In this document: positions 25,673 through 35,093 of the stretch, one piece after another
Layout: each line of letters starts with the position of its first letter
How positions within the stretch are numbered: the first letter of the stretch is position 1
Origin: Kiritimatiellia bacterium
GTDB lineage: Bacteria; Verrucomicrobiota; Kiritimatiellia; RFP12; UBA1067
Assembly: GCA_017454745.1 (NCBI GenBank)
Contig: JAFTCL010000011.1
Span: 62,001-126,000 of the forward strand
Direction of reading: 5' to 3'
DNA: 64,000 nucleotides
The notes under the pieces: generated by a model
The model's input: the letters and a program-made list of their open reading frames with translations, nothing else
Told to the model about the DNA's origin: nothing
Databases searched by the model: none
Translations under genes and position numbers: made by a program

Positions 25673-27454
25673 ATGTCAGACGAAATCAAACATGAATGCG
25701 CCGTAGCGATGGTGGTTTTGAGAAGGCCTCCGTCAGCCACCGGGGATTTTGGCGGCACTAGATTGTCGCTGCTTCTGGAAAAACAGCACAACCGCGGACA
25801 GGATGGCGCGGGAGTGGTCATTTTAAGCGCGGATCCCGCACCCGGTACACCTCCGTATCAGGTCTTCAAATCCGCTTCTGCTACACCGCTCGCCGACATC
25901 CTCGGCATGATTGCCAAACGAGAGTGCTCCCAAGATCGAATTTTCCTAGGACACTTACGCTATGCCACTTTCGGCAAGAACGAGATAGCGTTTTGCCATC
26001 CGTTCATCCATCAAGCCAGCGAATTGGACTTGACGCTACTTTTGGCAGGTAATTTCAACCTCACCAACGCCCCCGAACTATTCGATGACTACCGGCGGCA
26101 CGGATCGTTCCCCACCAGCAAGGCCGATGGATATCTCGTCACGGAAATGATTGCCCATGAATTGGCAAGGCGGCTTCCACCGGCAAACGGGGACGGAACG
26201 TTTGAGCGCACCAATCCGCCACTTGCCGAGGCCATAGCCGCCGCGCTAAAGAATGCCGACGGCGCTTGGACACTCATTGGCGCGACAGGAGACGGCTGGG
26301 CGTTTGCCACCCGCGACCCGCACGGGATCAGACCCGGCTGGTTTTACATTGACGATAATGTCGTAGTCGTCGCAAGCGAGCGGCCTGCGATACAAGCGGC
26401 TTTTGACGTGCCTCCGGAGTCCGTAAAAGAGATTCCTCCCGGCGAAACCCTAGTTGTCTCGCCAGATGGCGCAATCAGCTGGAAATCGCTTGATTTCAGC
26501 GGTTTAACTTCTGACAACGCAAATCTGCCGTCCGACACACAAAACTCTGCACATGCCAAGCCGCCTTATCGTCCCTGCGCTTTCGAAAGAATCTACTTCT
26601 CACGGGCGAACGATGCCGACATCCACCGCGAACGCAAAGCATTGGGTGCGGCGCTTCTTCCCGCGATCCTCAAGGCATCGAACGCGCCGCTGGAGGATAT
26701 CTTCTTCAGTTACATCCCCAATTCCGCGCGTATCGCGTTCCACGGACTGCTGGAACGGCTGTTTGACGAACACGGGAAAATCCGTTTCGGAGAGGTGGCG
26801 GTTAAGGATGCCAAATTCCGCACGTTCATCGCGGACGCAGCCGCCCGTCGCGAATTTTACAAACACGTCTATGACGTTACTTACGGTTTGGTTCGCCCCG
26901 CAAAGGATACGCTGGTCGTCCTGGACGACTCCATAGTGCGAGGCAACACAATGAAAAACGCGATCCTCCCGATGCTTGACCGGCTCGGTCCGAAACGAAT
27001 CGTGATCGCCTCGTCCGCGCCGCCCATCCGCTATCCAGACTGCTACGGAATCGATATGTCCACATTGGGAGAACTCGTCGCCTTCCGTGCTTTGGTGAAA
27101 CTCTTGGGGGATAATGCGGAAGCAGAGTTGCGGACGGCGTTGAATGAAGAGCATACTCCATCCGGGAACCCTCTGGCCGCGCTTTACGCAAGGTTCCCGA
27201 ATGAAGAACATTCCGCCGAAATCGCCAGACTCCTAACACCGCCCGGCATGAAGGCAGAAGTGGTTGTCGTCTATCAGACAATCGACGCTCTCCGCGAATG
27301 CTTAACTCCGCCCGGCGGACACAATACGGCGCGCAATCAGCTTCCCATCGGTGACTGGTACTTTACCGGAGACTACCCTACCCCGGGCGGCTACAAAGTT
27401 CTTCGTAAGGCACTTATGAACTATTTGGAACGCAGAAGCGAGCGTTCGTATTGA
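25673..27454 (+). CDS. purF: Amidophosphoribosyltransferase-like protein
   Basis: 593 residues from the ATG at 25673 (MSDEIKHEC). Class II glutamine amidotransferase joined to a PRPP-binding phosphoribosyltransferase, the first committed purine step. The presumed nucleophile cysteine is residue 9, so processing after KHE is needed. EKQHNRGQDGAG and LAGNFNLTN are in the glutaminase half; the PRPP motif VVLDDSIVRGNT is near residue 422. It is longer than E. coli PurF (about 505) and resembles the 600-residue Bacteroidetes-type form (HEC-x-VAM start). Its position between glnN and carA groups glutamine-using genes. No ribosome binding site is obvious. Confidence 0.88.
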   Translation: MSDEIKHECAVAMVVLRRPPSATGDFGGTRLSLLLEKQHNRGQDGAGVVILSADPAPGTPPYQVFKSASATPLADILGMIAKRECSQDRIFLGHLRYATFGKNEIAFCHPFIHQASELDLTLLLAGNFNLTNAPELFDDYRRHGSFPTSKADGYLVTEMIAHELARRLPPANGDGTFERTNPPLAEAIAAALKNADGAWTLIGATGDGWAFATRDPHGIRPGWFYIDDNVVVVASERPAIQAAFDVPPESVKEIPPGETLVVSPDGAISWKSLDFSGLTSDNANLPSDTQNSAHAKPPYRPCAFERIYFSRANDADIHRERKALGAALLPAILKASNAPLEDIFFSYIPNSARIAFHGLLERLFDEHGKIRFGEVAVKDAKFRTFIADAAARREFYKHVYDVTYGLVRPAKDTLVVLDDSIVRGNTMKNAILPMLDRLGPKRIVIASSAPPIRYPDCYGIDMSTLGELVAFRALVKLLGDNAEAELRTALNEEHTPSGNPLAALYARFPNEEHSAEIARLLTPPGMKAEVVVVYQTIDALRECLTPPGGHNTARNQLPIGDWYFTGDYPTPGGYKVLRKALMNYLERRSERSY

Positions 27455-27492
27455 TTTCCCGCAACATTAGAGACTGTTTGGACCACCGCATC

Positions 27493-27539
27493 CGGCTGTT
27501 TTTGTAATTTAATACCGCGTATTTTTACATCAATTGTAA
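27493..27539. promoter_or_regulatory. Tandem operator upstream of carA
   Basis: A perfect palindrome TTACA-TCAAT-TGTAA at 27525-27539 (centre about -65) and a half-site CGGCT-GTTTT-TGTAA at 27493-27507 (about -97). Centres are 32 bp apart, the same geometry as at glnK. Confidence 0.62.
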
Positions 27540-27569
27540 ACGCCGGTGTTTAATAGTACGCAATCTGAC

Positions 27570-27587
27570 ATGGCATGAGGTGTGCTA
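27570..27587 (+). promoter_or_regulatory. Sigma-54 promoter of carA-pyrG-carB
   Basis: ATGGCATGAGGTGTGCTA, with GG and GC 10 nt apart. The predicted transcription start near 27597 is about 2 nt before the best carA ATG. Confidence 0.7.
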
Positions 27588-27598
27588 TTGAATTCTAT

Positions 27599-28789
27599 AT
27601 GGACTACACGGATAAATGGCAAGCGGAGCGGGATCGAAAGGCGTTTCTCGCATTGGATGACGGAACGGTGTTTCACGGTATCGCTTTCGGAGCAAGAAAG
27701 GATGCTTTGGGCGAAGTTGTCTTCAACACCGGGATGAGCGGTTACCAGGAGATATTGACCGACCCCTCTTACGCCGGACAGTTTGTCGCGCTCACTACGG
27801 CCGAAGTCGGCAATTACGGAATAAACCCCGATGACGTTGAGTCTCGGGGGCTTTTTCTGTCCGGACTGGTGATAGGCGATTTGGCTACCCCAAGTAATTG
27901 GCGAAGCAAAAAGAGCCTTGATGACTATCTGAAGGAAAACGGAATTCCCGGTATTTATGGTGTCGATACGCGCAGTCTGACATTGCATATCCGTGAGCAC
28001 GGCAATCGAAAAGCGTATCTCCATGTAACCACGCCATCCGCATTAAACAAATCGGATGCCGCCGGAAATGACGCCGCCACACATGGCGAGGCCATAGCAA
28101 GAGCTACCGAATGGATTGGTCTGGATGGCCAGGACTACGCCGCAAAAGTGACTTGTGATAAGGCGTACGAATTCGGCCCCCGCCCCACATCTAACGGCCC
28201 TTCCATCCCACACATCGTTTGTTACGATTTCGGGGTCAAAACAAACATTCTGCGCTCACTTGCGGCATGGGCGAAAGTTACCGTGGTTCCAGCGCAAACC
28301 ACCTCCGAAGATGTTTTGGCAATGAATCCCGCTGGCGTATTTCTCTCGAACGGGCCGGCCGACCCCGCAGCCGTTACCTACGCCATCGAGAACATCAAAC
28401 GGTTATTGGGCAAAGTACCGATGATGGGGATCTGCCTCGGACACCAGCTGCTTTCACTCGCTTGCGGGGCGAATACCGGACGTCTGAAGTTTGGCCACCA
28501 CGGCTGCAACCATCCGGTCAAGAATCTCATAACCGGCAAGGTGGAGATTACCTCGCAAAACCACAACTTCGCCGTCGCAAAGGAGACTCTGCCGGATTGT
28601 CTTGAAGTGACACACGTCAATCTAAACGACGGCACTATCGAAGGGATTCGCCACAAGTTCCTTCCGGCTTATTCCGTGCAGTACCATCCGGAATCCTGTC
28701 CAGGGCCGCACGACAGCGCGTATCTTTTCGGGGAGTTTAAGGCAATGATCGGCAACCGTCGTCAGCAAACGGCATCGATCAAACAATAG
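27599..28789 (+). CDS. carA: Carbamoyl-phosphate synthase small subunit
   Basis: 396 residues from the ATG at 27599 ([22 protein letters not shown]). The open frame begins at 27575, but that ATG lies inside the sigma-54 element and upstream of the predicted transcript. The glutaminase subunit delivers ammonia to CarB for arginine and pyrimidine synthesis. CPSase N-terminal domain with [20 protein letters not shown]; class I amidotransferase with nucleophile Cys in [14 protein letters not shown] and the His/Glu pair in [14 protein letters not shown]. No Shine-Dalgarno sequence precedes it. It is followed by pyrG (7 bp) and carB. Confidence 0.95.
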   Translation: MDYTDKWQAERDRKAFLALDDGTVFHGIAFGARKDALGEVVFNTGMSGYQEILTDPSYAGQFVALTTAEVGNYGINPDDVESRGLFLSGLVIGDLATPSNWRSKKSLDDYLKENGIPGIYGVDTRSLTLHIREHGNRKAYLHVTTPSALNKSDAAGNDAATHGEAIARATEWIGLDGQDYAAKVTCDKAYEFGPRPTSNGPSIPHIVCYDFGVKTNILRSLAAWAKVTVVPAQTTSEDVLAMNPAGVFLSNGPADPAAVTYAIENIKRLLGKVPMMGICLGHQLLSLACGANTGRLKFGHHGCNHPVKNLITGKVEITSQNHNFAVAKETLPDCLEVTHVNLNDGTIEGIRHKFLPAYSVQYHPESCPGPHDSAYLFGEFKAMIGNRRQQTASIKQ

Positions 28790-28796
28790 GTGCGTA

Positions 28797-30416
28797 ATGA
28801 ATAAACAGGTCAAATACGTGTTCATAACAGGCGGCGTGGTAAGTTCGCTTGGGAAGGGAATCACTTCGGCATCACTCGCGCTTCTGCTCAAATCCCGCGG
28901 CTACAAAGTCTTCATGCAGAAACTCGACCCCTACCTCAACGTTGACCCGGGAACGATGTCACCCTACCAACACGGCGAGGTGTTCGTAACGGACGACGGG
29001 GCCGAAACCGATCTCGACCTCGGCCATTATGAACGCTTTGCCGGGGTTAACTGCACCAAAGCAAGCAACTTCACTTCGGGACGCATCTACTCGGCAGTCC
29101 TTGCCCGCGAACGGGCCGGTGGGTATTTAGGCGGAACGGTTCAAGTCGTTCCGCACATCACCGACGAAATAAAGGCGGCAATCAAAAGCGCCGGCGAACA
29201 TGACTGCGATATCGTTCTTTGCGAAATCGGCGGCGTTTCGGGAGACATCGAATCTTTGCCGTTCCTTGAAGCGGCGCGGCAATTCCGTTTTGAAGAAGGC
29301 GACAGCAACACCTGTTTTGTTCATCTTACGCTCGTTCCCTACCTCAAGGCGGCAGGTGAACTAAAGACAAAACCCAGCCAGCATTCCGTGGGAATGCTGC
29401 GTAATATCGGCATCATCCCGGACATTCTCGTGTGCCGGACGGAAATGACAATTCCCGAAGAGCATTTGCGCAAACTCGCGCTTTTCTGTAATGTCAAACG
29501 GGAATGCGTGATAGAGGAGAAAGACGTCGCGGAATCAGTTTATGCCGTACCGCGGGAATTGCGCAAACAAGGTTTAGACGAACAGGTGTTGCGTCAACTC
29601 CACCTGGACATTTGGCCTATCAAGCACACCGTGTGGGATACGCTTGTTAGAAAAGCCACCAAACCGAAAAAGACCTGCCGTATCGCGCTGGTCGGAAAAT
29701 ACATTTCCATTCGTGATGCCTACAAGTCAATCCACGAAGCGCTGCAACACGCGGGGATGGCAAAGGATTGCAAAGTTGAGGTAGAGCCGATCGAAGCGGA
29801 GGACGTTTTAAAAGCCAAAGCCGCAAAAGTTTTCAGCGGTGTGGACGGGATACTGGTTCCCGGCGGATTCGGATCGCGCGGAGTCGAAGGCAAAATCGCG
29901 GCAATCAGGTATGCGCGCGAGAAAGGTATCCCGTTTCTGGGGATTTGTCTTGGAATGCAATGTACGGTTATCGAGTTCGCGCGCGACGTTCTGGGCTGGA
30001 AAGACGCGAATTCAACCGAGTTCAACGAAAAGACGCTACATCCCGTAATCGACCTCATGGAAGAGCAGCGCGGCATAACGCAAAAAGGCGGCACGATGCG
30101 TCTGGGCGCATATCCGTGCGTCTTAAAGAAAGGTTCGCTTGCGGCCAAAATGTACGGCGAACCCAATATTTCCGAGCGGCACCGGCACCGTTACGAGTTT
30201 GATATGCGCAGCGAAGGCGCCATTGCCTGCGAACAGTCCGGGCTTGTCATCAGCGGAACGTCGCCCGACGGAAAACTTGTTGAAATCGTGGAATTGTCCA
30301 AGCACCCGTATTTCATCGCCTGCCAGTTCCATCCGGAGTTCAAATCGCGTCCGACCTCGCCACATCCGCTGTTTTTGGGACTTATCGCGGCGGCACTGAA
30401 AGGAAAGGCAAAATGA
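28797..30416 (+). CDS. pyrG: CTP synthase
   Basis: 539 residues, normal length. Aminates UTP to CTP using glutamine. The N-terminal synthetase domain begins [30 protein letters not shown] and includes [24 protein letters not shown]. The C-terminal class I amidotransferase has [15 protein letters not shown] with the nucleophile Cys and FHPEFKSRP for His/Glu. The stop TGA overlaps the carB ATG (ATGA), showing translational coupling. Placement of pyrG inside the carAB pair is uncommon but logical: all three use glutamine for pyrimidine synthesis. Confidence 0.98.
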   Translation: MNKQVKYVFITGGVVSSLGKGITSASLALLLKSRGYKVFMQKLDPYLNVDPGTMSPYQHGEVFVTDDGAETDLDLGHYERFAGVNCTKASNFTSGRIYSAVLARERAGGYLGGTVQVVPHITDEIKAAIKSAGEHDCDIVLCEIGGVSGDIESLPFLEAARQFRFEEGDSNTCFVHLTLVPYLKAAGELKTKPSQHSVGMLRNIGIIPDILVCRTEMTIPEEHLRKLALFCNVKRECVIEEKDVAESVYAVPRELRKQGLDEQVLRQLHLDIWPIKHTVWDTLVRKATKPKKTCRIALVGKYISIRDAYKSIHEALQHAGMAKDCKVEVEPIEAEDVLKAKAAKVFSGVDGILVPGGFGSRGVEGKIAAIRYAREKGIPFLGICLGMQCTVIEFARDVLGWKDANSTEFNEKTLHPVIDLMEEQRGITQKGGTMRLGAYPCVLKKGSLAAKMYGEPNISERHRHRYEFDMRSEGAIACEQSGLVISGTSPDGKLVEIVELSKHPYFIACQFHPEFKSRPTSPHPLFLGLIAAALKGKAK

Positions 30417-33400
30417 AGCGAGGCGATTTGAAGAAAATCCTGATCATTGGTTCCGGCCCGATTGTAATTGGCCAAGGATGCGAATTCGACTATTCCGGCG
30501 TTCAGGCGGTTAAAGCGCTTCGTAAAGAGGGGTACACGGTCGTTCTCGTCAACTCCAACCCCGCAACGGTAATGACCGATCCGGAAATGGCGGAGCAGAC
30601 CTACATCGAACCGCTGACCGTAGAATCCGTTGCCGCAATAATCCGCAAGGAACGTCCTGACGCCCTGCTCCCGACTCTGGGTGGGCAAACCGCGCTGAAT
30701 GTGGCGACCGGGCTTGCAAATACCGGCGTTTTAAAAGAATTCGGCGTGGAAATGATTGGCGCGAACGCGACCGCTATTGAAAAAGCGGAGGACCGCAATC
30801 TCTTCAAAGCGGCAATGACTGATTTAGGGCTGGACATTCCGCGATCCGGCAGCGCACATTCGCTTGAAGAAGCCAAAGAAATCGCGCGAAGGATTGGTTC
30901 TTGGCCACTGATCATCCGTCCTGGATTCACATTGGGTGGCACCGGCGGCGGCATCGCGCATGACGCGAAAGAATTTGAGGAAATTGTCTCACGCGGACTG
31001 GAGGCGGCGCTCAACCACGAAGTGCTAATCGAAGAATCGCTTATCGGCTGGAAAGAATACGAGATGGAGGTCATGCGCGATAGGGCGGGAAACGCCGTAA
31101 TCGTCTGCTCCATCGAAAACATGGATCCGATGGGAGTCCATACCGGCGACTCCATCACCGTTGCCCCGATCCAAACCCTAACCGATCGCGAATACCAGGA
31201 GATGCGCGACGATTCCATTCGCGTTCTTGAGGCCATCGGCGTGGAAACCGGAGGCTCAAACGTGCAATGGGCGGTGAATCCGGCGACGGGGCGGCGGATT
31301 ATCATCGAGATGAATCCCCGTGTTTCGCGCTCGTCCGCGTTGGCGTCAAAAGCGACCGGCTTCCCGATTGCGAAAATCGCCGCGCTGCTTGCCGTGGGAT
31401 ACACGCTGGACGAACTTACAAACGACATCACGCAAGTCACGCCAACCTGCTTCGAGCCGACTTTGGACTACGTAGTCGTAAAAATTCCGCGCTTCACCTT
31501 CGAGAAATTCCCGGGTGCGGACAAACAGCTGGGCACGCAGATGAAATCCGTCGGCGAGGCAATGGCAATCGGGCGCACATTCAAACAGGCGTATCTAAAG
31601 GCGGTTCGCTCGCTTGAGGCGCCGCTGGCCGGACACGACGCGAAAGCCTTCGATCCGTGGTTTCGCGCCCAACTCGATGAAATCGAGGCATTTAGAAGTT
31701 TTCTCGCCGACAACAACTCCAACCGGCTGGACGCGGAAGTGTTGCGTCAGGCAAAAGTGTTCGGGTTCAGCGATCGCGAAATAGCCGCGATGGTCGGTTG
31801 CCGCGAAAGCGATATCCGCGCCCAGCGGCTCGAACTCGGAATTCATCCGCGGTTCGGCGAAGTTGACACCTGCGCCGGAGAATTTGAGGCCAAAACGCCG
31901 TACTACTATAGCTATTATTCGGCCGAAGGTCTCACATCATTGACGAATGTTACCAATGTGGGAATGTTGCCAATCACCAATGCCAATAGCCAATTGAATC
32001 CTGACAACATTGGCAACAATCAACATCCTGCCAAGAAGATCATGATCTTGGGCGGAGGGCCGAACCGTATCGGACAAGGCATCGAGTTCGACTGGTGTTG
32101 CTGTCACGCGGCATTCGCCTTGCGCAAGCTTGGCTATGAAGTGGTGATGGTAAACTCCAATCCCGAAACGGTTTCGACCGACTACGACACTTCGGATAAA
32201 CTCTACTTCGAACCGTTGACATTCGAAGATGTGATGGAGATATACAACCGCGAGGGTTGCGATGGCGTTATCGTTCAGTTCGGCGGACAAACTCCGCTTA
32301 ATCTGTCCGAACGCCTAGCTGACGCGGGGGTTAATATACTGGGCACATCGCCGCATGACATTGCCCGTGCCGAGGACCGGGACTTTTTCCGGTCGCTGGT
32401 GGATGAACTGGGCGTAAAACAGCCGCCCAGCGGGATAGCCCATAGCGTTGAAGACGCGTTGAAGATTGCGGAAGAAATCGGCTATCCAGTACTTGTTCGC
32501 CCCAGTTTTGTCCTTGGCGGACGCGGCATGGCGATAGTTTACCATGAAGATCGGCTGCGCGAATTTGTGGAAGACGCCGTAAAAATCTCCGACGGCAAAC
32601 CCATTTTAATTGACAAGTTTCTCACCCACGCCATCGAGCTTGATGTTGACTGTGTCTCGGACGGCAAGACGACAGCGGTCGGCGCGATTCTTGAGCATAT
32701 CGAGGCCGCAGGATGCCATTCCGGCGATGCCGCCGCCGTAACGCCGCCGGTTTCGCTTTCGGACAGAATAATTGCGGAAGTCGAATCAATCGCCCTCAAA
32801 TTTGCCGATAGACTGCACGTATGCGGGTTAATGAACATCCAGCTTGCGGTGAAAGACGGTGAAATCTGGATGATTGAGGTGAACCCGCGGGCATCGCGAA
32901 CCGTACCGTTTGTTTCTAAGGCAGTCGGATGGTCACTTGCGGGGGTTGCGGCGCGCTGCATGGCCGGCGAAACGCTTAACGATATCGGAATACACCCGTC
33001 TGAACGCGAGGAACGTTTGGGGTCCAACGCCAATAACGGCAAACCTTGGCCATACTATTGCGTGAAAGAGGCGGTGTTCCCCTTCGTGAAGTTTCCGGGC
33101 GCGGACATCACACTCACCCCAGAAATGAAATCGACCGGGGAGGTGATGGCGTTTGGCCACGATGCCGCCACGGCATACTACAAAAGCCAAATCGCAGCCG
33201 GAAGTCCACTCCCGCTCAAAGGCGGCGTTATACTATCGGTTCGAGACGAAGATAAAGCGGAGGTGGTGCGTCTCGCCAAACAACTTGACGATATGGGTTA
33301 TGAAATTTGGGCTACGCGCGGCACATCCACTTCGTTATGGAAGGCCGGGATCGAGTCTAACGCGCTATACCGCATCACGCTCGGCAGCCCTAACGCGTTA

Positions 33401-33628
33401 GACCTCATTCGCCTCGGCAAAGTAAAATGGGTAGTCAACACCAGGGAAGACGACGAGACCGCACATTCCGACAGCCTGAAAATCCGTTCCGGGGCCGTTG
33501 CCGCCGGAATCCCAGTCACCACAACGCTCGCCGGATTTTCAGAAGCCCTGAAAGGGATTGCCGCCGTATCGCACGAAACCGCAGGTTTGCCAAACTCCCT
33601 GCAAGAATGGCATTCAACCGTATCATAA
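30413..33628 (+). CDS. carB: Carbamoyl-phosphate synthase large subunit
   Basis: 1071 residues; two homologous ATP-grasp halves, each beginning with a nucleotide-binding motif ([19 protein letters not shown] and [18 protein letters not shown]), then the C-terminal MGS-like allosteric domain. [18 protein letters not shown] and [18 protein letters not shown] are the paired catalytic loops. The linker between the halves (about residues 508-541) is some 26 residues longer than in E. coli CarB and is Asn/Thr-rich ([19 protein letters not shown]). It is encoded by a palindromic DNA element (31941-32030). It is the last gene of carA-pyrG-carB. Confidence 0.98.
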   Translation: MKRGDLKKILIIGSGPIVIGQGCEFDYSGVQAVKALRKEGYTVVLVNSNPATVMTDPEMAEQTYIEPLTVESVAAIIRKERPDALLPTLGGQTALNVATGLANTGVLKEFGVEMIGANATAIEKAEDRNLFKAAMTDLGLDIPRSGSAHSLEEAKEIARRIGSWPLIIRPGFTLGGTGGGIAHDAKEFEEIVSRGLEAALNHEVLIEESLIGWKEYEMEVMRDRAGNAVIVCSIENMDPMGVHTGDSITVAPIQTLTDREYQEMRDDSIRVLEAIGVETGGSNVQWAVNPATGRRIIIEMNPRVSRSSALASKATGFPIAKIAALLAVGYTLDELTNDITQVTPTCFEPTLDYVVVKIPRFTFEKFPGADKQLGTQMKSVGEAMAIGRTFKQAYLKAVRSLEAPLAGHDAKAFDPWFRAQLDEIEAFRSFLADNNSNRLDAEVLRQAKVFGFSDREIAAMVGCRESDIRAQRLELGIHPRFGEVDTCAGEFEAKTPYYYSYYSAEGLTSLTNVTNVGMLPITNANSQLNPDNIGNNQHPAKKIMILGGGPNRIGQGIEFDWCCCHAAFALRKLGYEVVMVNSNPETVSTDYDTSDKLYFEPLTFEDVMEIYNREGCDGVIVQFGGQTPLNLSERLADAGVNILGTSPHDIARAEDRDFFRSLVDELGVKQPPSGIAHSVEDALKIAEEIGYPVLVRPSFVLGGRGMAIVYHEDRLREFVEDAVKISDGKPILIDKFLTHAIELDVDCVSDGKTTAVGAILEHIEAAGCHSGDAAAVTPPVSLSDRIIAEVESIALKFADRLHVCGLMNIQLAVKDGEIWMIEVNPRASRTVPFVSKAVGWSLAGVAARCMAGETLNDIGIHPSEREERLGSNANNGKPWPYYCVKEAVFPFVKFPGADITLTPEMKSTGEVMAFGHDAATAYYKSQIAAGSPLPLKGGVILSVRDEDKAEVVRLAKQLDDMGYEIWATRGTSTSLWKAGIESNALYRITLGSPNALDLIRLGKVKWVVNTREDDETAHSDSLKIRSGAVAAGIPVTTTLAGFSEALKGIAAVSHETAGLPNSLQEWHSTVS
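31941..32030. repeat. Palindromic element inside carB
   Basis: Built of words GAATGTTGCCAAT and ATTGGCAACAATC as inverted arms, with flanking GAATGTTACCAATGT/ACATTGGCAACAATC, around a centre CCAATGCCAATAGCCAATTG. It is translated in frame as a low-complexity linker between the two ATP-grasp halves. The same words in the same order occur in the gltB element (1848-1892, opposite strand). Confidence 0.7.
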
Positions 33629-33750
33629 CAACCGGATAAGGGAAAGCACGGCAAACCCATTGGGATATTTCGGAAACAAAAAATGCCCGGGAACAATTGC
33701 CAGCCTCAATTAGGGAACCAACCGATCTGGCGTTCAACCGGACAAGAAGA

Positions 33751-33826
33751 TGGTGGAGAAGAAGAGATTCGAACTCTCGACCCCCACGTTGCGAACGTGA
33801 TGCTCTACCAACTGAGCTACTTCCCC
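33751..33826 (-). tRNA. tRNA-Ala (anticodon CGC)
   Basis: Read on the minus strand: acceptor GGGGAAG pairing with CTTCTCC, D-arm GCTCAGTTGGTAGAGC, anticodon arm TCACG-TTCGCAA-CGTGG with anticodon CGC, T-arm GTTCGAATC, discriminator A and an encoded CCA end. 76 nt. The anticodon reads GCG. It lies alone in the spacer after carB; the rest of 33629-33930 shows nothing else. Confidence 0.93.
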
Positions 33827-33930
33827 ATGCGTTGAAAACGGGGAGCACTTTATCAAAACCGGGCGATAAAGTCAACCGCAAAGTAACATTTTTTGAAAAT
33901 TTATAGAATTGGGGATTGGGAGAGGGTTCC

Positions 33931-34602
33931 TCAATCCACGCCGGAAACCAGATTGGAAAGCCCGGCACGGAAAAGCGCGTAACGCCGCCGCCGCAAAGAA
34001 TCGATAATGATTACGGCGGAGTCGAGGAATCTCGGCCAGTTGTCGGGATTCCAATCCGTTTTTACCCCTTTGGCGTGAAGGTAGGCGGCAACGAAAATGT
34101 CATGGGTGGCAAAAATGCCAAATTGCGCGGAGAAATTGGACACCACGTAATCCTCGTAAGTTTCTGCCGCCTGAAAAAGCGGGGCGAATCCGATCTGCGT
34201 GCCTTTCGACATGTATGACATCATTTTTTCAAAGAAACTGCCGTCGCGGAACAATTCCCAAACCGCCAACAGATCGGAAATGAAACATGAACCGTTACCG
34301 ATTAGGTCATCGGGAACAATACAGGGGTTACCGATACCCATACCCTGCGCGATAAGCCGGGCCGTCATTACGGTACGCAACAGCGGGCTGGCCCGAAATT
34401 GAACCGATTGTGAAGCGCCTTGCAATCGCTGACCAAAATCCACGCACATCCGCTTACCGTTTTCGGTCAAAGGCAGCGTCGCACCGAAAGTCTTGTCATC
34501 TTTGTCGATATGGGGACGTTCCGCATGCCTCACCAGCATCAGAACCCGGTTGCCTTGGTTCAACTCCGCACGTATGGCGGCAAAATCTAACACTGCGGTC
34601 AC
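33931..34602 (-). CDS. Histidine phosphatase family protein
   Basis: 223 residues. The phosphoglycerate-mutase-like fold is shown by the catalytic LVRHAERP (Arg25-His26) near the N terminus, the second arginine region RASPLLRTVMTARLIAQGMG, and a late His in FATHDIFVA. The substrate cannot be deduced; small-molecule phosphatases and some SixA-like proteins share this layout. It starts 2 bp after the stop of the FtsB-like gene, so the two are probably co-transcribed. Confidence 0.85.
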   Translation of the reverse strand: MTAVLDFAAIRAELNQGNRVLMLVRHAERPHIDKDDKTFGATLPLTENGKRMCVDFGQRLQGASQSVQFRASPLLRTVMTARLIAQGMGIGNPCIVPDDLIGNGSCFISDLLAVWELFRDGSFFEKMMSYMSKGTQIGFAPLFQAAETYEDYVVSNFSAQFGIFATHDIFVAAYLHAKGVKTDWNPDNWPRFLDSAVIIIDSLRRRRYALFRAGLSNLVSGVD

Positions 34603-34604
34603 TA

Positions 34605-34904
34605 TTATCTCGAATTGTCAAAAATAAAGACGATTTCTTTGTCGTCAACCAATTTTTCTTCGTGGGCGAGACGAACCACAAAATCCCGGTTGTTCTTGAA
34701 ATTGTCTTGGTTTTCCCGGTACAAGCGAATCTCTTTTTTGATATTGTCGATCTTATTTTGCAAATCAACGCGGCGGTGCTGCATTCCGAGATACTTTTGT
34801 CTCAACGGCATGATATCCATGTAGGCGAAGACATTAACCGCCACCGCCACCGCCGCTAACAACCCCCAAATAGTCCACTTGACAATGGTACAAAGCTTGT
34901 TCAC
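34605..34904 (-). CDS. FtsB/DivIC-like septum protein
   Basis: 99 residues: a short cytoplasmic start, one membrane helix (about 9-28, IWGLLAAVAVAVNVFAYMD), then a coiled coil (YLGMQHRRVDLQNKIDNIKKEIRLYREN) and a short conserved end (RDFVVRLAHEEKLVDDKEIVFIF). This matches the septum-formation-initiator family, which bridges FtsL and FtsQ in the divisome. No other division gene is near. The upstream spacer (34905-35093) is AT-rich with no recognisable feature. Confidence 0.75.
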   Translation of the reverse strand: MNKLCTIVKWTIWGLLAAVAVAVNVFAYMDIMPLRQKYLGMQHRRVDLQNKIDNIKKEIRLYRENQDNFKNNRDFVVRLAHEEKLVDDKEIVFIFDNSR

Positions 34905-35093
34905 CTGAAAGCAACCCCCGAAACAACAATAACCGCAAAATCAACCGAACGTAAACATTAAAACAAATATGCGCCTTTCAGTCAATTCAAAACCTTATGA
35001 AATCGGAGATTTTTTCATTTTTGCGCCAATTTTCCGGGAAAAACACCCGTTTCGCTGCGTTTACCCATTGTTTTGACCGGCTTCATGATCTAG

